A DNA stretch of 64,000 nt. Source: Sphingomonas sp. ERG5 (GTDB lineage: Bacteria > Pseudomonadota > Alphaproteobacteria > Sphingomonadales > Sphingomonadaceae). The position numbers and the translations under genes were made by a program. Where the stretch lies: contig NZ_JSXI01000024.1 of NCBI RefSeq assembly GCF_000803065.1, forward strand, positions 124,001 to 188,000, in the 5' to 3' direction. The notes under the pieces were generated by a model. The model saw only the letters and a program-made list of their open reading frames with translations, ran no database searches and had not been told where the DNA came from. Positions 45,730 through 55,402 of this stretch are shown here, piece by piece; the stretch's first letter is position 1, and each line of letters begins with the position of its first letter.

Positions 45730-46551
45730 TCAAACCGCAACGCCCAGAATCATCTCACGGATCGCCCGCGCCACGCCATCGGCGTCATTCCCGCTGGTCA
45801 CCAGATCCGCTTTGGCGCGAACCTCGGCCGGCCCCTGCCCCATGGCGATCGACAGGCCGGCGCGTTCGAACATCGGCACGTCGTTGGCTTGATCGCCGAT
45901 TGCCGCGACCGCAGCGAGTGGCGTGTTCATCGCCCCGGCAAGCAACGCGATCCCGTCACCCTTGTTGGCGGCGAGCGCGGTGACATCGAGATAATAGGTC
46001 TGCGACTGGACGATCGTGGCGCGTCCGGCAAGCCCCGCCGCCCGGTCACGAAGGCCGGCAAGCAAGACAGGATCGTCACTGACGAAAGTCAGCTTGTCGG
46101 CGCGATCATAGAGCGCGGAGAAATCACTGGTAATGACCGGCGCCTGGTTCGAGGCGATGCGCTCACTGGCGACATGCGCACCCTGGTCGGTGCTGGCGTA
46201 CCAGACGTCATCGGCGAACACCCAGCGATCCACTGCGGCATCGCCGACCAGGTCGAAGATCGTCCGCACCACGTCCGGATCGATGCGATGCTGGCACAGG
46301 ATCGTGCCGTCGCGGCGAAACACGGTGCCGCCATTGAACGCGCCCATCGGGTCATCGATTTCCAGCGCGTCGGCGATCGGCATCATCCCCGACCGGGGCC
46401 GCGCACTGATGATCGTGAAGCCGACCTCCGCCCCGCGCAACCGCGCGACCGCCTCGATCACTGCCGGGGTCAGTTGCTTGTGCTTGTCGACCAACGTGCC
46501 GTCGAGGTCGGAGACGACGAGCCTGATCGGCTCACGCCCGGCTGAACTCAT
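45730..46551 (-). CDS. Cof-type HAD-IIB sugar-phosphatase-like hydrolase
   Basis: A 273-residue HAD phosphatase with motif I DLDGTLVD, motif II SARP and motif [16 protein letters not shown]. The large cap between motifs II and III marks subclass IIB (Cof/YidA type), which dephosphorylates sugar phosphates and other small metabolites. The ATG overlaps the gnd stop by 4 bp, so it ends the rpiA-tkt-tal-gnd operon and could act on a pentose-phosphate intermediate. Confidence 0.88.
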   Translation of the reverse strand: MSSAGREPIRLVVSDLDGTLVDKHKQLTPAVIEAVARLRGAEVGFTIISARPRSGMMPIADALEIDDPMGAFNGGTVFRRDGTILCQHRIDPDVVRTIFDLVGDAAVDRWVFADDVWYASTDQGAHVASERIASNQAPVITSDFSALYDRADKLTFVSDDPVLLAGLRDRAAGLAGRATIVQSQTYYLDVTALAANKGDGIALLAGAMNTPLAAVAAIGDQANDVPMFERAGLSIAMGQGPAEVRAKADLVTSGNDADGVARAIREMILGVAV

Positions 46552-47534
46552 TGCGGGATCTCGACATGGCCGCCAAAGCCGTAGCGCATCGCCGAAAGCA
46601 ATTTGTCGCCGAACGTGTGATCGACCCGACTGCGATAGCGCGCGAACAAGGCGGCGGAGAGGACATTGACCGGCACCGCCTCTTCCATCGCCGCATCGAT
46701 CGTCCATTGCCCCTCGCCCGAATCCGCGACGTTGCCGGAAAACTGGTCGAGCTTCATGTCCTTGGCCAGCGCCGCCGCCGACAGGTCGAGCAGCCAGGAG
46801 GAGATCACACTCCCGCGTCGCCAGACTTCGGCGATATCGGTCAGGTTGAGGTCGAAGCGCTGATCCTCGGGCAGTCGTTCCGATGCCTTGGATTTGAGGA
46901 TGTCGAAGCCCTCGGCATAGGCCTGCATCAAGCCGTATTCGATGCCATTATGGACCATCTTCACGAAATGCCCGGCACCCGCCGGACCGGCATGGATATA
47001 GCCCTGTTCGGCGCGCGCATCCTCCCCCTCATTGGCCATGCGATTGGGCGTGCGCGGGATGGTGCCGATGCCGGGCGCGAGCGCGGCGAGGATCGGGTCG
47101 ATATGGTCGACCGCATCCTTGTCGCCGCCAACCATCATGCAGAAGCCACGTTCCAGGCCCCACACGCCACCCGACGTGCCAACGTCGATATAGCGTGTAT
47201 TCTTTTCGGCCAGTTCCTTCGCGCGGCGAATGTCATCCTTGTAGAAGCTGTTGCCGCCATCGATGACGATGTCGCCATCGCCACAGAAGCCGGCGATGGT
47301 CGCGATGGTCTGTTCGGTCGGTTCGCCCGCCGGCAGCATGACCCAGAAGATCGCCGGGCTGTCGAGCCTGGCCTTCATATCCTCAAGCGAGTCAGCCGCG
47401 ATTGCGCCATCTCCCGCCAGCGCCGCGATGGCGTCGGGATTGCGATCATAGACCACCGTTTCATGGCCCGCCCGCATCAGCCGACGTGAGATATTGCCGC
47501 CCATCCGGCCCAGGCCGATGATACCGATCTTCAT
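46548..47534 (-). CDS. gnd: 6-phosphogluconate dehydrogenase (decarboxylating), short NAD-type
   Basis: A 328-residue enzyme, the short form of 6PGDH rather than the 470-residue E. coli type. It has the Rossmann motif [42 protein letters not shown] and the catalytic segment [16 protein letters not shown]. It converts 6-phosphogluconate to ribulose-5-phosphate; the short form usually prefers NAD+. It follows tal by 73 bp, with a GC hairpin in the gap. Confidence 0.95.
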   Translation of the reverse strand: MKIGIIGLGRMGGNISRRLMRAGHETVVYDRNPDAIAALAGDGAIAADSLEDMKARLDSPAIFWVMLPAGEPTEQTIATIAGFCGDGDIVIDGGNSFYKDDIRRAKELAEKNTRYIDVGTSGGVWGLERGFCMMVGGDKDAVDHIDPILAALAPGIGTIPRTPNRMANEGEDARAEQGYIHAGPAGAGHFVKMVHNGIEYGLMQAYAEGFDILKSKASERLPEDQRFDLNLTDIAEVWRRGSVISSWLLDLSAAALAKDMKLDQFSGNVADSGEGQWTIDAAMEEAVPVNVLSAALFARYRSRVDHTFGDKLLSAMRYGFGGHVEIPQ

Positions 47535-47575
47535 TACTGCTTACACCTTTCGAGCGAGGTCCAGTTAAAAACTGT

Positions 47576-47597
47576 CCCCCGGGCACAGGCCCGGGGG
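47576..47597. repeat. perfect GC hairpin between tal and gnd
   Basis: CCCCCGGGC (47576-47584) and GCCCGGGGG (47589-47597) form a perfect 9-bp stem with loop ACAG. No T-run follows. It may set a processing or stability boundary inside the operon. It resembles other dispersed sphingomonad hairpins. Confidence 0.6.
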
Positions 47598-47607
47598 CTC
47601 ATCAGGA

Positions 47608-48735
47608 TCAGCCTACCGCTTCGGGATGCTTGGCGGCGATCGCGCCGAGCAAGTCGTCAAACGCCTTGGCGAAGCTGTGTACGCCTTCCTCGACCAGCGT
47701 GTCGGTCACGCCGTTCAGGTCGAGACCAAGCCGCTCGGTTTCCGCCAGTGTATGGCGCGCGCCATCGACATCGGCAGTCAGCGTCTCGGCGGCGGTGCCG
47801 TGATCGCGGAACGCATCGAGCGTCTTGGGCGGAACGGTGTTGACCGTGTCCTTGCCGATCAGCGTGTCGAGATAAAGCGTATCCGGATAATCCGGGTTCT
47901 TGGTGCCGGTGGATGCCCAAAGCAACCGCTGCGGCATCGCGCCTTTCGCCGCGAGCGCCTGCCAGCGATCGGAAGCGATGAACGCCTCATACCAGGCATA
48001 AGCGAGCTTGGCATTGGCGATGGCGACCTTGCCCCGCACCGCCTTCAGCGCGTCGCTTTCGGCATCGTCCGCTGCGACCCGCGCGTCGATCGTATCGTCG
48101 ATCCTGGTGTCGATACGGCTGACGAAGAAGCTTGCGACGCTGGCAATGCGATCAATCGGTTCGCCGCGCCCGGCGCGCTTTTCGAGGCCCGAAACATAGG
48201 CCAGCGCGACCGCCTTGTACGCGTCGAGCGAGAAGAGCAGCGTGACGTTGACGTTGATCCCGGCGTCGATCGTCGCGGCGATCGCGGGAACGCCCTGCGG
48301 CGTACCGGGAATCTTGATCATCAGATTCGCCCGGTCGACTTCCGCCCACAGCTTGGCGGCCTCGGCGATGGTCGCATCGGTATCGGCAGCAAGATAGGGT
48401 GATACCTCCAGGCTGACATAGCCGTCCTTCGCCTCGAGCCGGTCATAGACCGGGCGCAACGTGTCGGCTGCGGCCTGGATATCCTGGATCGCAAGATGTT
48501 CATAACGCGCCATGGTCGAGGCGTCGGGGTGGGCCTTGTCGAATTCTGCGAGCTCGGCGTCATAGGCGTCGCCATGCCCCATCGCCTTTTCGAAGATCGA
48601 CGGATTGGACGTGACGCCAGTCAGCCCGTCCTCATCGACCAGCTTCTGCAAGCCGCCGGCTGCAAGGAATTTGCGATCGACGAAATCCAGCCATACCGCC
48701 TGGCCCTGTGCCGCGAGATCGTTCAGCCGTCCCAT
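47608..48735 (-). CDS. tal: transaldolase
   Basis: A 375-residue class I aldolase of the long bacterial transaldolase type. It has GVTSNPSIFEKAM, ANLMIKIPGTPQGV with the Schiff-base Lys, and LLWASTGTKNPDY. It moves dihydroxyacetone units between sedoheptulose-7-phosphate and glyceraldehyde-3-phosphate. The ATG (MGRLNDLAAQGQ) shares its A with the tkt stop (TAATG), so translation is coupled. A longer upstream frame lies inside tkt and is not coding. Confidence 0.95.
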   Translation of the reverse strand: MGRLNDLAAQGQAVWLDFVDRKFLAAGGLQKLVDEDGLTGVTSNPSIFEKAMGHGDAYDAELAEFDKAHPDASTMARYEHLAIQDIQAAADTLRPVYDRLEAKDGYVSLEVSPYLAADTDATIAEAAKLWAEVDRANLMIKIPGTPQGVPAIAATIDAGINVNVTLLFSLDAYKAVALAYVSGLEKRAGRGEPIDRIASVASFFVSRIDTRIDDTIDARVAADDAESDALKAVRGKVAIANAKLAYAWYEAFIASDRWQALAAKGAMPQRLLWASTGTKNPDYPDTLYLDTLIGKDTVNTVPPKTLDAFRDHGTAAETLTADVDGARHTLAETERLGLDLNGVTDTLVEEGVHSFAKAFDDLLGAIAAKHPEAVG

Positions 48736-50831
48736 TATTTCTTCTCCAACATGCTCTGGGCCACCGCGACGATATTCTCGACGGTGAAGCCGTATTTGTC
48801 CTGCAATTTCGCCAACGGCGCGGAGGCGCCGAAGGTCGACATGGTGATCGTCCGTCCCTCGAGCCCGACATAGCGGTCCCAACCCAGCTCCCCGCCTTGC
48901 TCGACCGCGAGCCGCGCGGTGACCGAACGGGGAAAGACGGAGTCGCGATAGGCGCGATCCTGCTGTTCGAACAGATACCAACTTGGCATCGATACGACCC
49001 GCGAGCGTACGCCTGACGCGGTCAGTTGCTCATGCGCCGCGACGACCATCGGCACTTCGCTGCCGGTGCCGATCAGGATGATCTCCGGGTCGCCTCCCTC
49101 GGCGTCGGCGAGAACATAGGCGCCTTTGGTCAATCCCGATGCGGGCGCATATTTGCCGCGGTCGAGCGTCGAAATCGCCTGACGCGAGAAGATCAGCACA
49201 GTCGGTTCATGTGTATGAGTCAGCGCGACCTTCCATGCCTCGACCGCTTCGTTCGCATCGCCGGGCCGGATCGTGTCGAGCCCCGGGATCGCGCGCAAGG
49301 TGGCGAGATGTTCGATCGGCTGATGCGTCGGGCCATCCTCACCCACGCCGATCGAATCATGCGTGAAGACGAAGATGACCGGCAACTCCATGATCGCGGC
49401 AAGCCGGATCGGCGCGCGCATATAATCGGCGAAGACCAGGAAGGTGCCGGTGTAGGACCGCATATAGGACAGCGCCATGCCGTTGGCGATCGCGCCCATG
49501 GCATGTTCACGCACGCCAAAATGCATGTTGCGCCCGCCATAGCTGCCCGCCTCGAACGATCCCGCGCCGTCAAAGGTGAGGTTGGTCTTGGTCGACGGCG
49601 ACAGGTCGGCCGCACCGCCCATCAACAGCGGCAAATGCGCGGCGATCGCGTTGAGCGCCTTGCCGTTCGCTTCGCGCGAAGCAATGCCCTTGGCGTCGGC
49701 TGGAAAGACCGGCACGTCGGCGTCCCAACCCTTTGGCAACTCTCCCTTGCGGGCACGATCGAGTTCGGCGGCCAGGTCGGGATATTCGGCACGGTAACGC
49801 CCGAACATCGCCTCCCAATTCGTACGCAGCGGTTCGCCCCGCGCGGCAATGGCATCGTGGAAATGATCCGCAACACCGTCGGGGACGAGGAACTGCGCGT
49901 CCTCCGGCCAGCCATAGGCTTTCTTGGTGGCACGAACATTATCCTCGCCCAGCGGCTCACCATGCGCCTTCTCGCTATTGGCCCGCGGGCTGCCCCAGCC
50001 GATGACCGAGCGCACGACGATGAAGGTCGGCTTGTCGCTGGTGGTGCGGAATGTCGCCAGCGCCTGCGCCATCGCATCGCAGTCATTGGCGTCATCGACA
50101 TGGATCACGTTCCAGCCATAGGCCTCGAACCGCTTGCCCGTATCCTCGATAAAGGCGAGGTCGGTATGCCCCTCGATGCTGATCGTGTTGCTGTCATAGA
50201 TCCAGCACAGGTTGGACAGCTTGAGATGCCCGGCGAGCGAAGCCGCCTCACCCGAGACGCCTTCCATCATGTCGCCATCGCCGCACAGCACATAGACGTC
50301 ATGGTCGAACACCGGGAAACCGTCACGATTGAAATATGCCGCCAGATGCCGCTCGGCGATCGCCATGCCGACCGAATTGCCACAACCCTGGCCCAGCGGG
50401 CCCGTGGTCGTCTCGACCCCGGTCGTCATGCGATATTCGGGATGGCCGGGGGTTTTGGAATCGAGCTGGCGGAAATCCTTGATGTCGTCGAGGCTGATCG
50501 CCGGCTTGCCGGTCGGTTTCCCATCGGCATCGATCTCGCGGACCTTGGCGAGATGAAGCAGTGCGTAGAGCAGCATCGAGGCATGGCCGACCGACAGCAC
50601 GAAACGGTCGCGATTGGGCCAGTCGGGCGCCGCCGGATCGGTGCGCAGAAACTGCGACCACAAGGTATACCCCACTGGCGCCAGCGCCATGGGCGTGCCG
50701 GGATGCCCCGAATTGGCCTTTTGCACCGCATCCATCGCCAATGTGCGAATCGTGTCGATGGTCAGCCGGGCGAGCGAACCGTCCTCATGCGTATCGTCGG
50801 CTGAACGTGCGGGGGCGTCGATGTCGCTCAT
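48735..50831 (-). CDS. tkt: transketolase
   Basis: A 698-residue thiamine-diphosphate enzyme. It begins with the TK pattern LTIDTIRTLAMDAVQKANSG and continues GHPGTPMALAP. Cofactor-binding GDGDMMEG and the second-domain signature THDSIGVGEDGPTHQPIEHL are present, and the C-terminal domain ends with the usual YGFTVENIV. It transfers two-carbon ketol units in the pentose phosphate pathway. The start at 50831 is 64 bp after rpiA and 1 bp overlaps tal at the other end. Confidence 0.97.
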   Translation of the reverse strand: MSDIDAPARSADDTHEDGSLARLTIDTIRTLAMDAVQKANSGHPGTPMALAPVGYTLWSQFLRTDPAAPDWPNRDRFVLSVGHASMLLYALLHLAKVREIDADGKPTGKPAISLDDIKDFRQLDSKTPGHPEYRMTTGVETTTGPLGQGCGNSVGMAIAERHLAAYFNRDGFPVFDHDVYVLCGDGDMMEGVSGEAASLAGHLKLSNLCWIYDSNTISIEGHTDLAFIEDTGKRFEAYGWNVIHVDDANDCDAMAQALATFRTTSDKPTFIVVRSVIGWGSPRANSEKAHGEPLGEDNVRATKKAYGWPEDAQFLVPDGVADHFHDAIAARGEPLRTNWEAMFGRYRAEYPDLAAELDRARKGELPKGWDADVPVFPADAKGIASREANGKALNAIAAHLPLLMGGAADLSPSTKTNLTFDGAGSFEAGSYGGRNMHFGVREHAMGAIANGMALSYMRSYTGTFLVFADYMRAPIRLAAIMELPVIFVFTHDSIGVGEDGPTHQPIEHLATLRAIPGLDTIRPGDANEAVEAWKVALTHTHEPTVLIFSRQAISTLDRGKYAPASGLTKGAYVLADAEGGDPEIILIGTGSEVPMVVAAHEQLTASGVRSRVVSMPSWYLFEQQDRAYRDSVFPRSVTARLAVEQGGELGWDRYVGLEGRTITMSTFGASAPLAKLQDKYGFTVENIVAVAQSMLEKK

Positions 50832-50895
50832 GCGTACGGTTTCCTTGTGATGTCGCCCCAACGCGACGGACGAGCCTCGGTTGCCGCGACGGGCG

Positions 50896-51510
50896 TCATG
50901 GACGCAGCATTCGGACGACCTGGCCATTTTCAGCGATATAGGCGGTGTCGATCTCGCTCAGGAACAGGCCGTGGCCAAGCACGCCGGGGATTGCGGCGAG
51001 TTGCGTCGCCATGGCGGCGGGATCAGGCAGAGCGGAAAAGCTGCAATCGATCACCAGATTGTCCTGATCCGTGACGAACGGCCGATCATTCGCCATGCGC
51101 AATGTCGGGATCGCGCCCAGCGCCTTCAACCGGTCGAGCGCGAATGTCCGGGCAAAGGGCAATATCTCCACCGGCACCGACGCACGCCCGATCGCGGCAC
51201 ATCGCTTCGACCCGTCGGCAATGGCGATCATGCGGCGCGCAGCGGTCGCGACGATCTTCTCGCGCAGCATCGCCCCGCCCGCCCCTTTGATCGCCCAAAG
51301 CTGATCGTCGATCTCGTCCACCCCATCGATGGCGAGATCGATCGCGGCGAGATCATCGAACGCGAGAATCGCGATACCGGCACCGCGTGCGGCGCGCTCG
51401 GTGGCGTGGGAGGTGACGACCGCGGTGATCGACAGGCCATCCCGGACGCGTTCTGCAAGATGATAGATCAGCCACGCAGCGGTCGATCCGGTGCCGAGCC
51501 CGACGACCAT
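50896..51510 (-). CDS. rpiA: ribose-5-phosphate isomerase A (start uncertain)
   Basis: This enzyme interconverts ribulose- and ribose-5-phosphate. Seen are VVGLGTGSTAAW (phosphate loop), FDDLAAIDLAIDGVDEIDDQ with the catalytic Asp residues, and KGAGGAMLREKIVA. The first ATG gives 204 residues and begins inside the usual first helix. The frame is open upstream to 51576 and encodes the missing helix (ARDEDKRLAALAAAAEVLPG), but contains no ATG, GTG or TTG. AGGAGG lies 8 nt before an ATC codon at 51573-51571, which would give 225 residues. It is the first gene of the operon. Confidence 0.92.
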   Translation of the reverse strand: MVVGLGTGSTAAWLIYHLAERVRDGLSITAVVTSHATERAARGAGIAILAFDDLAAIDLAIDGVDEIDDQLWAIKGAGGAMLREKIVATAARRMIAIADGSKRCAAIGRASVPVEILPFARTFALDRLKALGAIPTLRMANDRPFVTDQDNLVIDCSFSALPDPAAMATQLAAIPGVLGHGLFLSEIDTAYIAENGQVVRMLRP

Positions 51511-51639
51511 GCCGGGCAGGACCTCCGCCGCGGCAGCGAGGGCCGCAAGCCGCTTATCCTCGTCGCGTGCGATGAGTCGGTCCTCCTGCTACGGTTCCCG
51601 ACCCTCGCACCGCCACGCCGCGGCCGCAAGCTGCGCCGC

Positions 51640-52530
51640 TCATAGGGCAGCGCTGACTGGCTCCAACCCACGCAACCGTTCCGAATCCCGCGACGGCGGC
51701 GCCCCGAACATGCGCGCATATTCACGGCTGAATTGCGATGTGCTTTCATAGCCGACGCGATAGGCGGCGCGAGTTGCATCGGCATTGGCGATCATCAGGC
51801 GTCGCGCCTCCTGCAGACGCAACGTCTTCTGATATTGCAGCGGGCTCATTGCCGTCGCCGCCTTGAAATGGCGGTGGAATGATGCCGGACTCATCCCGGC
51901 AAGATCGGCAAGAGCATCGACCCGCAACGGCTGGTCGAAATGCGTGCGGATCCAGCCGACGGCCTGGCGGATCTGCGACACGCGGCTATCGGCCCGTGCG
52001 ATCTGGCGCAGCACCCCGCCCTGCGGCCCCTGCAGCAAACGATACAGCATCTCGCGTTCGAGCATCGGCGCGATGACCGGGATATCGCCGGGCGTGTCGA
52101 GCAAGGTCAGCAACCGCGCCCAGGGATCGAGTATTTGCGGCGTGACCGGGCTGACCGCAAAGCCGGCGGTCTGCCCCTCTGGCCTGGCCGGCACATCGGG
52201 AATCAGTCCTGCGATCACATCGGGATCGAGCGCGAGGCTGACGCAGATATAGGGGCTTTCGTCGCTCGCCTCGATGATGCGGCCCGAGACCGGCAGTTCA
52301 AGCGAGGCGATAAAATAGCTTGCCGGGTCGAAGCGCAGCACGCGGTCGCCGACCATCACTTGCTTTGCGCCCTGCAGGACGAGGCACAGCATGGGCTGAT
52401 AGAGCGACGCTGTCGGGCTGGTCTTTGCCCGGGTCACGAACAATGACATGCGCTGCAGCACCGTGGCCCGCCCGGACGGGCCGGCGTGGCGCTCGGTAAG
52501 CCGGCACATCTCTGTCAATTGTTCGCGCAT
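51640..52530 (-). CDS. AraC family transcriptional regulator, divergent to SDR gene
   Basis: A 296-residue regulator with a cupin-like AraC_N domain (about 20-165, YQPMLCLVLQGAKQVMVGDRVLRF) and a C-terminal AraC HTH domain (about 185-285, LADLAGMSPASFHRHFKAAT and RVGYESTSQFSREYARMFG). It is transcribed away from an SDR gene 174 bp away; this arrangement is typical of regulators of SDR/aldo-keto reductases, so that gene is its likely target. Confidence 0.92.
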   Translation of the reverse strand: MREQLTEMCRLTERHAGPSGRATVLQRMSLFVTRAKTSPTASLYQPMLCLVLQGAKQVMVGDRVLRFDPASYFIASLELPVSGRIIEASDESPYICVSLALDPDVIAGLIPDVPARPEGQTAGFAVSPVTPQILDPWARLLTLLDTPGDIPVIAPMLEREMLYRLLQGPQGGVLRQIARADSRVSQIRQAVGWIRTHFDQPLRVDALADLAGMSPASFHRHFKAATAMSPLQYQKTLRLQEARRLMIANADATRAAYRVGYESTSQFSREYARMFGAPPSRDSERLRGLEPVSAAL

Positions 52531-52704
52531 GCCGCAAAGATTGGCGCAACACTGTTGGCAAACAAGTCCAGATGACCGGCGCGACCGGGCCTTTGATAGG
52601 AATAGGCAAGAGATCGACGCGATCGGGCGTCGGTCCTGCCTGCCGTCGCCCCAGATAGAGGTGGCCGCACCGGTCGCGTACGGCCCCCCTTCAGGAGATG
52701 AGAA

Positions 52705-53667
52705 ATGACCAGCGTATTTGGAGCGGAATCAACCACCGATGAGGTGCTGGACGGCGTGGACTTGTCGGGCAAGCGCATCCTGGTGACGGGTGCCTCGGCC
52801 GGTCTCGGCGTCGAAACGGCGCGGGTGCTGGCCGCACGTGGCGCTCAGGTCGTCGGCGCGGTGCGCGATCTCGCCAAGGCGCAGCGCGCCACCGCTGAGG
52901 TGCGCGATCAGGCGGCGCATGGCGGCGGTATCGAACTGGTCGAGCTCGATCTGGCATCGCTGGTCAGCGTGCGTGCCTGCGCCGACGCGCTCAATGCCGA
53001 TGGCCGCCCGTTCGATGTGATTATCGCCAATGCTGGCGTGATGGCCTGCCCGCAGGGCAAGACGGTCGATGGGTTCGAAACTCAGTTCGGCACCAATCAT
53101 CTCGGCCATTTCGTGCTGATCAACCGCATTGCGTCGCTGCTGAGACCGGGCGGCCGCCTGGTGAACCTGTCCTCGGCCGGGCACCGCTACGCCGATGTCG
53201 ATCTCGACGACCCGAATTTCGACCATGTGCCTTATGCCGAATTCACCGCCTATGGCCGTTCCAAGACCGCGAACATCCTGTTCGCCGTCGAGTTCGACCG
53301 CCGTCACAAGGACCGAGGTGTCCGCGCCACTGCGCTTCATCCCGGCGGGATCAGGACCGAGCTCGCCCGTCATATGACGGAAGAGGCGACCGATGCGCTG
53401 ATCGCATCGATCAACGCGGGGCAACAAGCGGCCGGCCTGCCGCCATTCACCTACAAGTCGATTCCGCAGGGCGCGGCGACGTCGGTTTGGGCTGCCATGG
53501 TCGCCCCGGCGGAGGAAATTGGCGGGCATTATTGCGAGGACTGCCAAGTCGCGGCAATCACTCATGGCCAAGGCCTTCGCGGTGGCGTGCAATCTTATGC
53601 CGTCGATCCTGACAACGCCAAGGCGCTATGGGCAAAGAGCGAGGAAATGGTCGGCGAGCGTTTCTGA
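52705..53667 (+). CDS. short-chain dehydrogenase/reductase (retinol dehydrogenase-like)
   Basis: A 320-residue SDR with cofactor loop TGASAGLG (28-35), DLASLVSVR, IIANAGVMACP, NLSSAGHRY and the active-site YGRSK. The long C-terminal part and the substitution NAG for NNAG place it with the RDH/WWOX-like SDRs. The substrate is unknown; an NADP(H)-dependent carbonyl reduction is likely. AGGAG precedes the start. The divergent AraC gene probably controls it. Confidence 0.9.
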   Translation: MTSVFGAESTTDEVLDGVDLSGKRILVTGASAGLGVETARVLAARGAQVVGAVRDLAKAQRATAEVRDQAAHGGGIELVELDLASLVSVRACADALNADGRPFDVIIANAGVMACPQGKTVDGFETQFGTNHLGHFVLINRIASLLRPGGRLVNLSSAGHRYADVDLDDPNFDHVPYAEFTAYGRSKTANILFAVEFDRRHKDRGVRATALHPGGIRTELARHMTEEATDALIASINAGQQAAGLPPFTYKSIPQGAATSVWAAMVAPAEEIGGHYCEDCQVAAITHGQGLRGGVQSYAVDPDNAKALWAKSEEMVGERF

Positions 53668-53818
53668 CCGCGATCGGGCCGTCCTTTCCTGCACCGCTTG
53701 AAAGGGCGGCCCTGTGAGCCTATTATCTTGAAAACCGGCCTTAAAAGGACATGCAAGACGATGGATTTCATCCCGACAGCAACGCTCATCCGTTCTGCCA
53801 TCCGGGAAATCCATCACC

Positions 53819-55396
53819 ATGTCCGCCATCACAATTTCCAATCTCGCCTGGTCAACACCTGATTCTCGCCCGGTCTTCTCCGGCCTGGATCTGAGCTTCG
53901 GCGCCGAACGCGCCGGGCTGGTCGGCCGCAATGGCGTGGGCAAGACCACGCTGCTCAAACTGATCTCGGGCCAGCTGCCGCTCCAGTCCGGCGCACTGAC
54001 TGTCTCCGGTAAACTCGGCATGCTGCGCCAGACCCTGCAGGTCGATGAACGGGAAACCGTGGCCGCCCTGTTCGGCGCGACCGACGGGCTCGCCCTGCTC
54101 ACGCGCGCCGAACAGGGCGATGCCGGCGTCGAGGAACTGGGTGAAGCGGATTGGACGCTCGAGGAACGGATCCGCTCCGCGCTTGCCCGGGTGGGCCTCG
54201 ACGTGCGGCCCGACACGCCCTTGAGCGAATTGTCGGGCGGCCAACGGACGCGCGCGGGCGTGGCCGGCGTGGTTTTCGCGGAACCCGATTTCCTGCTGCT
54301 CGACGAACCGACCAACAACCTCGATCAGGCGGGGCGCAAGGCGGTGATCGACCTGCTTGCCGGCTGGCGCGCCGGCGCAATTGTCGTCAGCCATGATCGT
54401 GCCTTGCTCGAAACGATGGACGCGATCGTCGAAATGACCACGCTCGGCGCCACGCGCTATGGCGGCAACTGGAGCCATTATCGTGAGCGCAAGGTGATCG
54501 AACTGGCGACGGCGGAGCGCGATCTGGCGGACGCCGAGAAGCAGATTGCCGAAGTCGACCGGCGCACGCAGGAAACCGCCGAACGCAAGGCGCGCAAAGA
54601 CTCCGCCGGCCGGCGTAAGGCCGCAAAGGGAGACATGCCACGCATCCTGATCGGTGCGCGCAAGAACCGCGCCGAGAGTACGAGCGGGGAACATGCTCGC
54701 CTGGCCGATCGCCTTCGCGCGGATGCCGCGGAAACCGCCGCCGCCGCCCGGGCACAGGTTGAGGTCCTCCGCACCATGTCGGTGATATTGTCATCGACCG
54801 GCCTTGCCGCCAATCGGACCGTGCTGGAGATCGACCGGGTGACGGCGGGCTATGCGCCGGACCAACCGGTTCTGCGCGACCTGTCCCTGACGATAAGCGG
54901 CCCCGAGCGCATCGCCGTCACGGGGCGGAACGGTTCGGGCAAGACCACGCTCCTGTCGCTCATCACTGGCGCGCTACACCCCTGGACGGGCACCGTTCGG
55001 GTCGGAACCCGCTTCGCGCTGCTCGACCAGCGCGCCAGCCTGCTCGATCCGGCAAGGTCGATCCGCGGCAATTTCGTGCGTCTCAATGACCTGGCCGACG
55101 ACAATGCCTGTCGAGCCGCGCTCGCCCGTTTCATGTTCCGGGCAAGTGCCGCGGACCAGATCGTCTCGACTCTCAGCGGTGGCCAGATGCTCCGCGCCGG
55201 CCTCGCCTGCATCCTGGGCGGAGTGAAACCCCCGGCGCTGCTGATTCTCGATGAACCGACCAACCATCTCGACCTCGATTCGATCGAGGCGGTGGAAACC
55301 GGCTTGCGCGCTTATGACGGTGCATTGCTCGTCGTCAGCCATGATGAGGCATTTCTCGAAGCGATCGGAACGACGCGGCGCGTCACGCTGCCGTGA
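53819..55396 (+). CDS. ABC-F family ATP-binding protein
   Basis: A 525-residue soluble protein with two ABC ATPase domains and no membrane span. The first has Walker A GRNGVGKTT (36-44), LSGGQ (137-141) and DEPTNNLD (161-168). The second has GRNGSGKTT, LSGGQ and DEPTNHLD. A charged linker (about 215-300, ATAERDLADAEKQIAEVDRRTQETAERKARKD) separates them. ABC-F proteins act on the ribosome (translation factors or antibiotic resistance). The start is the ATG at 53819. It converges on the PepSY gene. Confidence 0.92.
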   Translation: MSAITISNLAWSTPDSRPVFSGLDLSFGAERAGLVGRNGVGKTTLLKLISGQLPLQSGALTVSGKLGMLRQTLQVDERETVAALFGATDGLALLTRAEQGDAGVEELGEADWTLEERIRSALARVGLDVRPDTPLSELSGGQRTRAGVAGVVFAEPDFLLLDEPTNNLDQAGRKAVIDLLAGWRAGAIVVSHDRALLETMDAIVEMTTLGATRYGGNWSHYRERKVIELATAERDLADAEKQIAEVDRRTQETAERKARKDSAGRRKAAKGDMPRILIGARKNRAESTSGEHARLADRLRADAAETAAAARAQVEVLRTMSVILSSTGLAANRTVLEIDRVTAGYAPDQPVLRDLSLTISGPERIAVTGRNGSGKTTLLSLITGALHPWTGTVRVGTRFALLDQRASLLDPARSIRGNFVRLNDLADDNACRAALARFMFRASAADQIVSTLSGGQMLRAGLACILGGVKPPALLILDEPTNHLDLDSIEAVETGLRAYDGALLVVSHDEAFLEAIGTTRRVTLP

Positions 55397-55402
55397 CTCC
55401 CG

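Noticed and set aside
49026-50804. Long open frame on the plus strand opposite tkt (592 codons)
   Set aside because: It is the complement of a strongly conserved transketolase gene; such long antisense frames are expected in GC-rich DNA and this one has no start signal or domain.
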